Source: Thiobacillus sp. 63-78
GTDB lineage: Bacteria; Pseudomonadota; Gammaproteobacteria; Burkholderiales; Thiobacillaceae
Assembly: GCA_001899765.1 (NCBI GenBank)
Contig: MKWM01000011.1
Location: 159,422-223,421 of the forward strand
Direction: 5' to 3'
DNA length: 64,000 nt
Within the stretch, counting starts at the first letter, position 1. The number at the start of each line of letters is the position of its first letter. The position numbers were made by a program, and so were the translations under genes. The notes beneath the pieces were generated by a model. It did no database searches. It was not told where the DNA came from and saw only the letters and a list, made by a program, of their open reading frames with translations. Positions 27,146 through 35,776 of the stretch are shown piece by piece.

Positions 27146-27846
27146 ATCCCAACGACATCAATGTGCTGATGCTGGAATCGGTCGCCCAGCGGTTGGGCGA
27201 CGATCTGCTGGGCGAACTGGTGTTCATCGGTGGCGCGGTCGCGGGCTTGCTAATTACCGACCCGGCCATGCCGGCGATCCGTCCCACGGAGGATGTGGAC
27301 CTGCTGGCCCAGGCGCTGACGCTGGCGGACTATCATCGTGTCGAGAAAACCCTGGCTGAACGGGGATTCGAGCACGACATGAGCCCGGATGCGCCAATCT
27401 GTCGTTGGCGGGTGGGCGGCGTGGCGGTGGATGTGATGCCGGCGCTGGAAGGCGTTCTCGGTTTTTCCAACCCTTGGTACCCGTTGGCGCTCGATACTGC
27501 CGAGCGCCTGGCTTTGCCAAGCGGCACGGTGATCCGCCTGGTGGCGGCGCCGGTTTTTCTGGCCACCAAACTGGAGGCTTTTTCCGGACGTGGCAGGGGC
27601 GATTATTTGTTCAGCCATGATCTGGGCGATTTTCTGGCGGTAATCGATGGGCGGGACAGCCTGGTCGACGAATGCCGGTCGAGCAATGCCGAGCTGCGGG
27701 CGTATCTGCGTGAGCGAGTTACAGGTTTGCTTGCCACATCGGCCTTTATCGATGCGCTGCCAGGACATTTGCCGGGGGACGCGGCCAGCCAGGAGCGCCT
27801 GCCGGACCTTGAAGACAAACTGCGTGCGCTGGCACGTTTGGAGTAA
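27142..27846 (+). CDS. Nucleotidyltransferase-fold protein (AbiEii/DUF1814-like)
   Basis: 234 residues from ATG 27142. The nucleotidyltransferase signature is present: FIGGAVAGLLI (GG motif) and TEDVDLLAQ (Asp pair), followed by a third acidic position in VDVMPALEGVLGF. The helical C-terminal half is typical of DUF1814/AbiEii proteins. AbiEii toxins transfer nucleotides to tRNA or other targets. With the preceding winged-helix gene it could be a toxin of an abortive-infection pair inside the restriction island. Confidence 0.78.
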   Translation: MNPNDINVLMLESVAQRLGDDLLGELVFIGGAVAGLLITDPAMPAIRPTEDVDLLAQALTLADYHRVEKTLAERGFEHDMSPDAPICRWRVGGVAVDVMPALEGVLGFSNPWYPLALDTAERLALPSGTVIRLVAAPVFLATKLEAFSGRGRGDYLFSHDLGDFLAVIDGRDSLVDECRSSNAELRAYLRERVTGLLATSAFIDALPGHLPGDAASQERLPDLEDKLRALARLE

Positions 27847-27930
27847 AGCTTGAACACCAATACCATCGTCCAGAAACTCTGGAACTACTGCAACGTCCTG
27901 CGCGACGACGGCATGAGCTACGGCGACTAC

Positions 27931-27958
27931 CCTTCGACTCCGCTCAGGGCAGGCTCCA
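27931..27958. repeat. Short CTTCGACTCCGCTCAGG-type repeat in the broken hsdM
   Basis: Bases 27931-27958 (CCTTCGACTCCGCTCAGGGC and onward) replace GTCGAGCAG of the intact gene. On the minus strand it reads ACPERSRRV, the hallmark of a repeat seen in proteins of many bacteria. It is related to the piece in intact hsdM near 30975. Confidence 0.75.
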
Positions 27959-28168
27959 CTCACCTATCTGCTGTTCCTGAAGATGGCCGACGAGCGTAGC
28001 CGGCCGCCCTATAACCAAGCCAGCCCGGTGCTCACCGGCTATGACTGGCCCAGTCTTGTGAAGAAGGACGGCGACGAGCTGTTCGACCACTACCGCCACA
28101 CGCTGGAGAAACTGGGCAAGCAGAAAGGCTTGCTCGGCCTGATCTTCACCAAGTCGCAGAACAAGTTT

Positions 28169-28239
28169 GAATCGCGCCGCTTTATTGCGGCGCTCACCCT
28201 GCGGGCGCCTATCGGCGTCCAATCTTCAGTAGAGATCGT
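28169..28239. repeat. 71-bp double-hairpin insertion in the broken hsdM
   Basis: Found by comparison with intact hsdM, where AAGTTT joins directly to CAGGACCC. The insert holds GCGCCGC TTTATT GCGGCGC and an imperfect GGGCGCC/GGCGTCC pair. It is a different palindrome family from the AAGCGGCG REPs. Confidence 0.8.
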
Positions 28240-28368
28240 CAGGACCCGGCCAAACTGCGGCGGCCGCGCAAGGTTTGGGTTTGTCCGATTTTGCAAACCC
28301 TGGGTTTGCATTTATTCGTAAATCCAAACTGGCCGAACCCCTGCGGCAGGCTCGCAGGCTTCAATCGG

Positions 28369-28411
28369 CCGGCCAATAAGGTTTCAATTGGCCGGATACC
28401 TTTGTTACAAT
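28369..28411 (+). promoter_or_regulatory. Inverted repeat and promoter before the ATPase gene
   Basis: CCGGCCAAT (28369-28377) and ATTGGCCGG (28387-28395) form perfect 9-bp arms with a 9-bp spacer. A TTTCAA (28382) and TACAAT (28406-28411) pair with 18-bp spacing overlaps it. ATG 28419 is only seven bases after the -10 box, so the transcript may have almost no leader. Confidence 0.5.
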
Positions 28412-28418
28412 CAGCCGC

Positions 28419-29657
28419 ATGCCTCCCCAACCCCTGATTACCCGTTTTATCCGCCCACGGCTGATCGAGGCGCTTGCCGATACGCCTGTGGTCCTGGTGC
28501 ATGGTCCCCGCCAGTGCGGCAAGTCGACACTGGCGCAAACGGTGAAGGGGTACGCTTACATCACGTTCGATGATGCGGTGCAACTTGCGGCGGCCAAGGC
28601 CGACCCTGTGGGCTTTGTGGCGGACCTTCCGGACAAGGTGATTCTGGACGAAGTGCAGCGAGTGCCGGAGTTGTTCGCGTCGTTGAAGGCGGCGGTGGAT
28701 CGCGACCGGCGCCCTGGGCGTTTCATCCTGACCGGCTCGGCCAATGTGCTGCTGGCGCCGAAGTTGTCGGACTCGCTGGCGGGGCGGATGGAGCTGCTGC
28801 GCCTGTATCCGCTGGCACAGTGTGAGCTGGCAGGGGTCAAGAGTGGTTTCATCGACGCCTTGTTCTCGCGCGCTTTCAAGGCGAAAGCGCATGGGCGCCT
28901 TGGTGCGGAGCTTGCCGAACGTATTGTCGCCGGGGGCTATCCTGCTGCATTGGCACGCGCCGCCGGGCGTCGGCGGCGCGACTGGTATCGCGCCTATCTC
29001 GAAACGCTGGTGCAGCGCGATGTGCGCGAACTGGCGCGCATCAGTTCGCTGGACGCCTTGCCGCGGCTGCTGCAGATGGCCGCGGGGCAGACGGCGCGGC
29101 TGCTGAATGTCAGCGAGCTGGCTGCACCGTTTCAATTGAGCCGTCCGACCATTCGTGACTATGTGACGCTGCTGGAACGCATTTTTCTGATCGAGTTGCT
29201 GCCGCCCTGGCACAGCAATCGGCTGAGCCGTCTGGTGAAGACGCCGAAGCTGCATCTGGGTGACACCGGCCTGGCTTCGAGCCTGCTCGGCGTGGATGCA
29301 GGCGCATTGGCCAGGGATCGCCCACTGCTCGGACAACTGCTGGAAACCTTTGTGTTGCAGGAGTTGCGCCGCCAGGCCAGCTGGCACGATGACGCCATCG
29401 GCTTTCACCACTTCCGCGACAAGGACGGCTACGAGGTGGACATCGTGCTGGAACGCGAAGGGCGCGAACTCGCCGGCGTGGAGGTGAAGGCGGCGGCGAC
29501 GGTCACAGAATCGGATTTCAGGGGCTTGCGCAAACTCAAGGATGCAAGCGGCGTGCGCTTTGCGAGCGGCGTGGTGCTCTATGACGGCGAGAGCACGGTG
29601 CGCTTCGCCGAGGATTTGTTCGCGGTGCCGATCAAGGCACTTTGGAGTTTGAAATGA
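28419..29657 (+). CDS. AAA-family ATPase with DUF4143 domain
   Basis: 412 residues. The N-terminal AAA_14 ATPase has Walker A HGPRQCGKSTLAQ and Walker B VILDEVQRVPELF, sensor LTGSANVLL. The C-terminal DUF4143 part contains LARISSLDALPRLLQMAAGQ and a PD-ExK-like set in DGYEVDIVLEREG ... AGVEVKA, suggesting a nuclease-like fold. The role of the family is poorly known. It overlaps the hsdM start (ATGA) and lies between the broken and intact hsdM copies, so it looks like a module inserted into the restriction operon. Confidence 0.88.
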   Translation: MPPQPLITRFIRPRLIEALADTPVVLVHGPRQCGKSTLAQTVKGYAYITFDDAVQLAAAKADPVGFVADLPDKVILDEVQRVPELFASLKAAVDRDRRPGRFILTGSANVLLAPKLSDSLAGRMELLRLYPLAQCELAGVKSGFIDALFSRAFKAKAHGRLGAELAERIVAGGYPAALARAAGRRRRDWYRAYLETLVQRDVRELARISSLDALPRLLQMAAGQTARLLNVSELAAPFQLSRPTIRDYVTLLERIFLIELLPPWHSNRLSRLVKTPKLHLGDTGLASSLLGVDAGALARDRPLLGQLLETFVLQELRRQASWHDDAIGFHHFRDKDGYEVDIVLEREGRELAGVEVKAAATVTESDFRGLRKLKDASGVRFASGVVLYDGESTVRFAEDLFAVPIKALWSLK

Positions 29658-31252
29658 ACACAGCCACCATCGTCCAGAAACTCTGGAACTACTGCAATGT
29701 CCTGCGCGACGACGGCATGAGCTACGGCGACTACGTCGAGCAGCTCACCTATCTGCTGTTCCTGAAGATGGCCGACGAGCGCAGCCGGCCGCCCTATAAT
29801 CAGGCGAGCCCGGTGCCTGCCGGCTATGACTGGGCGAGCCTTACGAAGAAGGACGGCGACGAGCTGTTCGACCACTACCGCCACACGCTGGAGGAACTGG
29901 GCAAGCAGAAAGGCTTGCTCGGGCTGATCTTCACCAAGTCGCAGAACAAGTTTCAGGACCCGGCCAAGCTGCGGCGGCTGATCGCGGACCTGATCGACAA
30001 GGAAACCTGGGTGTCGATGAGCGCCGACGTGAAGGGCGACGCCTACGAGGGCCTGCTGGAGAAGAACGCGCAGGACACCAAGTCCGGCGCGGGCCAGTAC
30101 TTCACGCCGCGCCCGCTGATCCAGGCGATTGTCGATGCCATGGCGCCGCGGCCCGGCGAGACCATCTCAGACCCGGCCTGCGGCACCGGCGGCTTTCTGC
30201 TGGCGGCACACGACTATGTGGTGAAGCACTATCCCAACATGACGTCGGCGGAGAAGAAGAAACTGCGCGGGGAAAGCTTCAAGGGCTGGGAGCTGGTGCA
30301 GGCCACCGCCCGGCTGTGTGCGATGAACATGCTGCTGCACGGCATCGGCAGCGTAGAAGCGGCGTCCCGCCGCTTGGAGGCGTCAGATAAGCGGCAAGAT
30401 GCCGCTTCCACCGTACCCATCGTGGTGGGCGATTCGCTGGCCGCCGATCCCGGCGAGCGCTTCGACGCGGTGCTGACCAATCCGCCCTTCGGCAAGAAGA
30501 GCAGCACGACGATTGTTGGAGAAGAGGGCAAGGTCAGCAAGGAACGCGACACCGTCGAGCGCGACGACTTCTGGGCCACCACCGCGAACAAGCAGCTCAA
30601 CTTTGTCCAGCACGTGAAGACGCTGCTGAAGCAGAACGGCCGCGCCGCCCTGGTGCTGCCGGACAACGTGCTGTTCGAAGGCGGGGCGGGCGAGACGATC
30701 CGCAGGAAGTTACTGCACGACTGCGACGTCCACACCCTGCTGCGCCTACCCACCGGCCTGTTCTACGCCCAGGGCGTGAAGGCGAACGTGCTGTTCTTCG
30801 ACAAGAAGCCCGCCGCCGAAACCCCGTGGACCAGGAAGCTGTGGATCTACGACCTGCGCACCAATATGCACTTCACGCTCAAGACCAACCCCTTGAAGCG
30901 CGAAGACCTGGATGAGTTCGTGCAGTGCTACAACCCGGCGAACCGGCATGATCGGAAGGCGACGTGGAGTGCAGACGCGGAAAGCGCTTCGACAGGCTCA
31001 GCGCGAACGGGGCTTGAGGGCCGCTGGCGTGCTTATGACTACGATGAACTGATCAGCCGCGACAAGGCGAGTCTGGATATTTTCTGGCTGAAGGATGAAT
31101 CGCTGTCCGACTCCGACAATCTGCCTGCACCGGAGGTGATTGCGCAGGAAATCGTCGACGACCTGGAGACGGCGTTGGAACAGTTCCGGGAGATTCTGGC
31201 CGATATGAGGGCCGAAGAGGCTGATGCCCAGATTGAATGTGTATCCAGATAA
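29654..31252 (+). CDS. hsdM: Type I DNA methyltransferase subunit HsdM
   Basis: 532 residues from ATG 29654. N-terminal HsdM_N helices come first, then the N6-adenine methylase: SAM-binding DPACGTGGFLLAAHDY and catalytic NPPFG. Protective adenine methylation occurs with HsdS. Two repeat pieces are in frame: a REP doublet giving VEAASRRLEASDKRQDAAST just before VPIVVGDSLAADPGE, and ESASTGSARTGLEG near residue 445. Both lie on likely surface loops, since the motifs around them are intact. A partial copy lies 1.4 kb upstream. Confidence 0.93.
   Translation: MNTATIVQKLWNYCNVLRDDGMSYGDYVEQLTYLLFLKMADERSRPPYNQASPVPAGYDWASLTKKDGDELFDHYRHTLEELGKQKGLLGLIFTKSQNKFQDPAKLRRLIADLIDKETWVSMSADVKGDAYEGLLEKNAQDTKSGAGQYFTPRPLIQAIVDAMAPRPGETISDPACGTGGFLLAAHDYVVKHYPNMTSAEKKKLRGESFKGWELVQATARLCAMNMLLHGIGSVEAASRRLEASDKRQDAASTVPIVVGDSLAADPGERFDAVLTNPPFGKKSSTTIVGEEGKVSKERDTVERDDFWATTANKQLNFVQHVKTLLKQNGRAALVLPDNVLFEGGAGETIRRKLLHDCDVHTLLRLPTGLFYAQGVKANVLFFDKKPAAETPWTRKLWIYDLRTNMHFTLKTNPLKREDLDEFVQCYNPANRHDRKATWSADAESASTGSARTGLEGRWRAYDYDELISRDKASLDIFWLKDESLSDSDNLPAPEVIAQEIVDDLETALEQFREILADMRAEEADAQIECVSR
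30357..30407. repeat. REP doublet in frame in hsdM
   Basis: Left palindrome (30357-30375) and right palindrome (30389-30407) are base-identical to those of the hsdR doublet at 23280-23327; the spacer is 13 bp. It is read EAASRRL-EASD-KRQDAAST between the SAM-binding and the catalytic motifs. Confidence 0.9.
30975..31012. repeat. TTCGACAGGCTCAG-type repeat in frame in hsdM
   Basis: GCTTCGACAGGCTCAGCGCG with a GAACGGGG tail adds ESASTGSARTG to HsdM. The motif is a widespread bacterial interspersed repeat (from memory); a diverged piece sits in the broken hsdM copy. Confidence 0.7.
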
Positions 31253-31267
31253 GGAATTCGCGTAGTT

Positions 31268-32287
31268 ATGCTTTTGAAATCAGCAGACAGGAAAGATGAG
31301 CAGATTGCGGAGCTTGAGCGGTTGGCATCAATCGCGCCAGCAGACCGAAGAGCCAAAATCGAACAAGCGTTGCGCGCCGTTCGTGCGGGCTTGAAAGCCG
31401 AACAGGAAGCAGCCTATTTCATCGACTTTCATCTGAAGGACTCGAAGAACACACTGGTCATTCACGACCTGCGCCTTGATGTGGGTGGGCGGGTTGCTCA
31501 GATAGACCATTTGCTGCTGCATCGCTCGCTCACGGCCTTTGTGCTGGAGACGAAGAGTTTTCACGCGGGGGTCAAGATCACCGATGATGGGGAGTTCCTG
31601 CGCTGGAATGACTACAAGAAAACCTATGAGGGCATGGCCTCGCCAGTTGCCCAAAACGAGCGGCATGTTGTTGTTCTGAAGGATGCGTTTAAGCAGCTCG
31701 ACATGCCAACACGATTGGGTATGCGTCTGTCGCCCACCTTCGAGCCTTACGTTCTGGTATCGCCCAACTCGAGGGTCGACCGGCCCAAGAAGCATGAAAC
31801 AAGTCGTGTTCTAAAGGCGGATATGCTGATTGATGCGATAGGCAAGCGATTCGAGAAAGAGGGTGTTCTGGAGACCGTGGCCGCCATGGCCAAGTTTGTT
31901 TCGACTGACACGCTGCTGGACATCGGACGTCAGTTGGTTCGCCGGCATCAGCCGATCAAATTCGATTACGCCGCCAAATTCGGCCTTTCCGGGATGGCCG
32001 CGACTACGTCAGTGGTCGAAGAGCCTGCACCGGCAGCTTATGTCGCAGACAGGGAGCAAACAACCGAGAAACCAAGATGCCGTAACTGCTCAAGTGAAAA
32101 GCTGTCGATCCAGTACGGCAAGTATGGCTATTACTTCAAGTGTGCCGATTGCGATGGCAATACCCCGATCAAAATCGGCTGCGGGAAGGAGGGGCATAAG
32201 GAACGCATCCGCAAGGAGGGCCTCAAGTTTTTCCGTGAATGCGAACAGTGCAATTCAAGTGTGCTCTATTTCGTCAATTCCAATTGA
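31268..32287 (+). CDS. NERD-domain protein with C-terminal zinc-finger region
   Basis: 339 residues. A helical start is followed by the NERD nuclease-related domain (about residues 50-150) with VAQIDHLLLH and FVLETKSFHAGVKI, the acidic and Lys positions of the PD-ExK-like fold. The C-terminus has CRNCSSEKL ... YYFKCADCDGN and further CGKEGH ... CEQCN, topoisomerase-type zinc fingers that could bind DNA. It lies 15 bp after hsdM and is probably co-transcribed. NERD proteins often occur in defence islands; its action here is unknown. Confidence 0.82.
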   Translation: MLLKSADRKDEQIAELERLASIAPADRRAKIEQALRAVRAGLKAEQEAAYFIDFHLKDSKNTLVIHDLRLDVGGRVAQIDHLLLHRSLTAFVLETKSFHAGVKITDDGEFLRWNDYKKTYEGMASPVAQNERHVVVLKDAFKQLDMPTRLGMRLSPTFEPYVLVSPNSRVDRPKKHETSRVLKADMLIDAIGKRFEKEGVLETVAAMAKFVSTDTLLDIGRQLVRRHQPIKFDYAAKFGLSGMAATTSVVEEPAPAAYVADREQTTEKPRCRNCSSEKLSIQYGKYGYYFKCADCDGNTPIKIGCGKEGHKERIRKEGLKFFRECEQCNSSVLYFVNSN

Positions 32288-32381
32288 TCAAGGCTCGATG
32301 GATCCGATCTCGGTTCAGCTGTGTCCATCTCTCGCAGACTGAGAGGATGGGGCGGCACCGCGAGCGATCCGGGAATGGCAA

Positions 32382-33119
32382 ATGAGCGCTGTGTCTGACC
32401 CCTGCGCCCGCATCTTCCTGCTGAGCCACATGCGCGCCTGCACCAGCCTGGCGGGGCACATTCTCGGCTCGCATCCGCAGATCAACGGCTATTACGAGAT
32501 GCACCTCGGCTATGAGGAGCCTGCTGCGCTGGATCGGCAGCTTGAGGTGTTCCGGCAGGGCGATGCGCTCAAGCCGGGCAGCCGCTATCTCTTCGACAAG
32601 CTGCTGCACAACGATTACCCGTTACGGCCCGAGCGGCTGGGGCTGGCCGATATCAAGATTCTGGTTGTGCTGGCGGAGCCGGCGCACACGATCCGGAGCA
32701 TCGTGCATCTGTTTCGGCAGAAACCGGAACCGGACCTGTATGCCTCGCCGGTCGCGGCGGCGAACTACTATGTCGAACGGGTACGGGCGCTGGCCGAATT
32801 CTGCTGCACGACCGGCTGGCCGTATTGCTATTTCGACGCCGAGCTGTGGCAGCGCGCGCCGGAACGGCTGCTGCCCCGGCTGACGGCCTGGCTGGAACTG
32901 GACGCGCCGCTGAGCGAGCGCTACGCGGTGTTCAGCCGCACCGGCACGGCGCGCCGTGGGGATACGTCGGCGCGCATGGGAAGCGGGCGCATCGACCGGA
33001 CGCGCAGCGATTATTCGCAGATAGAGGTTCCGCAGGAGGCGCTGGAAGCGGCGCAGGCGGCGTACCGGGAATGCCGCGAACGGATTGTTGCCGGGGCGGC
33101 GGATTCGGTCATCCTTTGA
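32382..33119 (+). CDS. Sulfotransferase-like protein
   Basis: 245 residues. The N-terminal IFLLSHMRACTSLAGHILGSHPQ resembles the PAPS 5'-phosphosulfate loop of the sulfotransferase family (SxxRxGTSxL pattern), and ILVVLAEPAHTIRSI would hold the 3'-phosphate contact Arg/Ser. YCYFDAELWQRAPERLL is typical of the following helix. The acceptor cannot be named. The gene stands alone between the restriction island and the ParE pair. An overlapping shorter start at another ATG is not favoured. Confidence 0.75.
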   Translation: MSAVSDPCARIFLLSHMRACTSLAGHILGSHPQINGYYEMHLGYEEPAALDRQLEVFRQGDALKPGSRYLFDKLLHNDYPLRPERLGLADIKILVVLAEPAHTIRSIVHLFRQKPEPDLYASPVAAANYYVERVRALAEFCCTTGWPYCYFDAELWQRAPERLLPRLTAWLELDAPLSERYAVFSRTGTARRGDTSARMGSGRIDRTRSDYSQIEVPQEALEAAQAAYRECRERIVAGAADSVIL

Positions 33120-33192
33120 AACGGCTGGTGTCGCGGGAGGCCACTCCGGGCCGATTGCGGGCGGGAGATGACGCAAGGGCGCTATGCGTCGC

Positions 33193-33486
33193 TTATTCCA
33201 CCCCAAAGCCGGGCGGCCATTTGCGCGCAGTGTGGAACACGCGCAGGATTTCCACGCGCTGCGCTTTGACGCGATAGGGAATGATGCAGGGAAAGTGCGG
33301 CAGGACGAGTTCGCGGGTTCCCGGCACCCGGCCCGGTCGCCCCATGTCGGGATGCTGCGCGAGCAAACGGGTGGCGGCGTCGGCCTCCGTGACAAGGGCT
33401 GCGGCGGCACGGGGATCGTCCTGCGCAATCCAGGCCGCTTCCTGCTCGAGGTTGAGCAGGGCACGCCGCAGCCATTTAACCTGCAT
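33193..33486 (-). CDS. parE: ParE/RelE-family toxin
   Basis: 97 residues: VKWLRRALLNLEQEAAWIAQDDPRAAAAL, PDMGRPGRVPGTRELVLPHFP, IIPYRVKAQRVEILRVFHTARKWP. This is the ParE pattern, toxins that usually poison DNA gyrase. It overlaps the end of the RHH antitoxin by 11 bases. Confidence 0.92.
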   Translation of the reverse strand: MQVKWLRRALLNLEQEAAWIAQDDPRAAAALVTEADAATRLLAQHPDMGRPGRVPGTRELVLPHFPCIIPYRVKAQRVEILRVFHTARKWPPGFGVE

Positions 33487-33712
33487 GCTTCTTCAACAGG
33501 TCCGCCAAGTCGGACGGACTCGCGAAATCTCCCCGGTCGGCTTCCTCGATCGCCTGCTCGATTTCACCGACCTGCCAGGCCTCCAGGTCGAGGTAGCGCG
33601 CGATGGCCTCTTCCGCCAGCCAGGATTTGGACCGGTGCGTGGCTTGAGCCAGCTTGTCGAGCTTGGCCTTGGTTTCTTCGGGGATGCGCAGGGTAAGGAT
33701 AGCCGTGGCCAT
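33476..33712 (-). CDS. RHH (CopG-type) antitoxin
   Basis: 78 residues from ATG 33712; the longer frame upstream lacks a good start. The ribbon-helix-helix is clear: ATAILTLRIPEETKAKLDKLAQATHRSKSWLAEEAI. The C-terminal acidic helix would bind the ParE toxin. The pair is intact. Confidence 0.9.
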   Translation of the reverse strand: MATAILTLRIPEETKAKLDKLAQATHRSKSWLAEEAIARYLDLEAWQVGEIEQAIEEADRGDFASPSDLADLLKKHAG

Positions 33713-33895
33713 GAACCGCTCCTGTGTGACGATGTATACATTCGCAGCATAGCACGAGTCCAATCGCGCCGAGGCGCCTTGTTGGGAGACATGGAATCCT
33801 CTACGGGTTGTGCCGGAATGCGCAACATTGCGCATGTGGGTTTGGGCGCGGATTTGGGTAGCTCCCTCGCCCCTTTGGGGGGAGGCGCGTCATCT

Positions 33896-35776
33896 TCAGA
33901 ACAGGCTGTCCCAGGCATCCCGCTCGGCGCGGTAATTCATCAGGGCTTCGACGATCTGCCGCTTGCGCTGCGCGCGATGCTCGGCGGACTGGATCTGGCG
34001 CCAGGCGGGCGCGCACGCGCCGAAGTTGCGCTCGATGTTGTCGATGAAGGCGCGCACCTGCTGCAGGGCGGCCGCGAGTTCGGGTGCGTGGAGCCACCAA
34101 TGGCCGGCGTTGAAGACGAGGTCGTCGAGCTGCCGGCTGCGCTCGACGATGGCGTCGTGCTTCTGCTGGTACAGCGCCAGCAGTTCGGCTTCCTTCTCGC
34201 CGACGACGGCTTCGACCGCGTCGCGCGCGAAGGGCTGGGTCACGTCGGCGCGCTTCACCAGCTGTTCGGTGGCAAACAGCATCAGGTCGCCGAAGAACTG
34301 GCGCTCGAATTCGTCGGACAGGTCGACGCTCGTATCGCCCATTTCCACGCCGGGGCGAAAGTCGTCGGCCAGCCCGGCTTCGGTGGTGCGGCGGTGCAGG
34401 TTGGGCAGGTTGGCGGAGGCGAAGCGCGCGCCGATCTCGGCGGCGATCAGCCGGCCGGCGGTGGGGCCGGACATGCGCAGGCGCAGGTGGCCGAAGGGGA
34501 TGAGGTATTTGAGCCCGGCGTGGTTGACCACGTAATTGCCGGGGTAGACGGTGCGTGCGGGGGCGAGTTCGGCAAAGCCCGGGCCATAGCCGAACCAGGT
34601 CTTGCGCGTGAGGTGCTCGCCGAAGAAGAAGGCGTCGAGCCGCTGCGTGAAGTCGGCCAGGCAGGCACCGTGGTCGTGGTCGCCGGCGAGGCGGCAGGCG
34701 TAGGGGTAGCTGGCGGCCTGATTGTCGAAGCCAAACAGCGAGGCGTGGTCGTGGTAGGCGGCGTTGCCGGCCAGCGGACCCGGCGCGCCGTGGAAGGTGC
34801 AGGCCGCGCGCGCGGCCAGGGCGGCCATCCGGCTGAAGAAGGCGGCGACGTCGTCGAGAAAATTGGCCGCCATCACCGCCGGCGACACCGGCGGGTCGCC
34901 GACCATCTTGCCGGTGAGCATCAGCGTATCGGTGCTGCGGAAAATGCGGTCGATGACGTGGAAGTAGGGCAGCGCATGGACGACTTCCTCGCCGGCCGCG
35001 GTCTGCCGGTTCAGGCACAGCGACTGGTCGCTGTCGATCAGGTAATACAGCGTGTTGTGCCGGTTTTCGCTCAGCTGCAGAAACTTCAGGTAGCTGAGGT
35101 TGCGGTTGGCGGCCTGCCCCTTGAGATAGAAGCGCTCTTTCGGCTGGGAGGTGAGCAGCCCGCCCAGCCGTTCGCGCGTGGGCGGCGGCAGGGCGTGCAG
35201 CAGTTCGTACTGCTCGGCCAGACCGTAATGAATGACGTTGAGGCCGCGCCGCCGGTATGCCTCGACCAGTTCGATGTGTCGGCGGATGTTGGCTTCGTCG
35301 CGGCTGTCCTCGGCGACGACGACGGTGATCCTGTCCCAGTTGCCGGACGCGTGGCCGCCGTAGTCGAACAGGGTGCAGACCTGGACGATACTTTCGAGGC
35401 AGGCGCGCAGGTGCGGCGGGCGATCCGCCACCGGGATGCCGAGGATGAAGTGGTGGCGGTCGTCCTCGCCGCGCTGCCGGATCAGCGCCTCCTGTTCGCG
35501 GAACAGCGCCTGGTAGCTCGCCAGCAGCGGGTGGAAGTCGGCCCCGGCGGCCCACATGGCGTGTTCCAGCAAGTGGGCGCACTGTTCGTGGAGATCGATC
35601 AGCGCGTCGGTGTCGCGGCTGGCGGCGAGCCGCTCGCCGAGTTCGGCGAGACCGGGAATCGCGGCGGCGTGGCGTGCGAGGCACGCCTGCAGGCACGCGT
35701 TGGCGGGCGCGGGCAAGGCGTGCGCGTCCGGGGGCTCCGGCAAGCGGGGGGGGCGTTCAGGCTGCGGTCGGTTCAT
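33896..35776 (-). CDS. Probable glycosyltransferase-like protein
   Basis: 626 residues from ATG 35776; GTG 35782 would add two. The middle begins [23 protein letters not shown], a GT-A type entry into a nucleotide-sugar fold. [15 protein letters not shown] follows, and then [13 protein letters not shown], a DxD-like metal site. The C-terminal roughly 150 residues are helical. I do not recognise a named family, and the sugar and acceptor are unknown. No other polysaccharide gene is nearby. The coding signature on the minus strand is clear, and the long plus-strand frame is its shadow. Confidence 0.65.
   Translation of the reverse strand: MNRPQPERPPRLPEPPDAHALPAPANACLQACLARHAAAIPGLAELGERLAASRDTDALIDLHEQCAHLLEHAMWAAGADFHPLLASYQALFREQEALIRQRGEDDRHHFILGIPVADRPPHLRACLESIVQVCTLFDYGGHASGNWDRITVVVAEDSRDEANIRRHIELVEAYRRRGLNVIHYGLAEQYELLHALPPPTRERLGGLLTSQPKERFYLKGQAANRNLSYLKFLQLSENRHNTLYYLIDSDQSLCLNRQTAAGEEVVHALPYFHVIDRIFRSTDTLMLTGKMVGDPPVSPAVMAANFLDDVAAFFSRMAALAARAACTFHGAPGPLAGNAAYHDHASLFGFDNQAASYPYACRLAGDHDHGACLADFTQRLDAFFFGEHLTRKTWFGYGPGFAELAPARTVYPGNYVVNHAGLKYLIPFGHLRLRMSGPTAGRLIAAEIGARFASANLPNLHRRTTEAGLADDFRPGVEMGDTSVDLSDEFERQFFGDLMLFATEQLVKRADVTQPFARDAVEAVVGEKEAELLALYQQKHDAIVERSRQLDDLVFNAGHWWLHAPELAAALQQVRAFIDNIERNFGACAPAWRQIQSAEHRAQRKRQIVEALMNYRAERDAWDSLF

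Larger units (their letters stand above)
27850..28263 (+). pseudogene. Truncated, disrupted 5' copy of hsdM
   Basis: Matches the first roughly 340 bases of intact hsdM (29654 on) nearly base for base: NTNTIVQKLWNYCNVLRDDGMSYGDY and later LTYLLFLKMADERSRPPYNQ. It starts at TTG. A 28-bp repeat piece at 27931-27958 replaces nine bases and shifts the frame, and a 71-bp double hairpin is inserted at 28169-28239. Homology stops at 28263. The copy cannot encode a methylase. It and the intact copy bracket the AAA/DUF4143 gene. Confidence 0.88.

Noticed and set aside
22098-30411. The repeated palindromes in hsdR and hsdM as a CRISPR array
   Set aside because: Copies are paired, irregularly spaced over 8 kb and lie in genes; there are no regular spacers and no cas genes.
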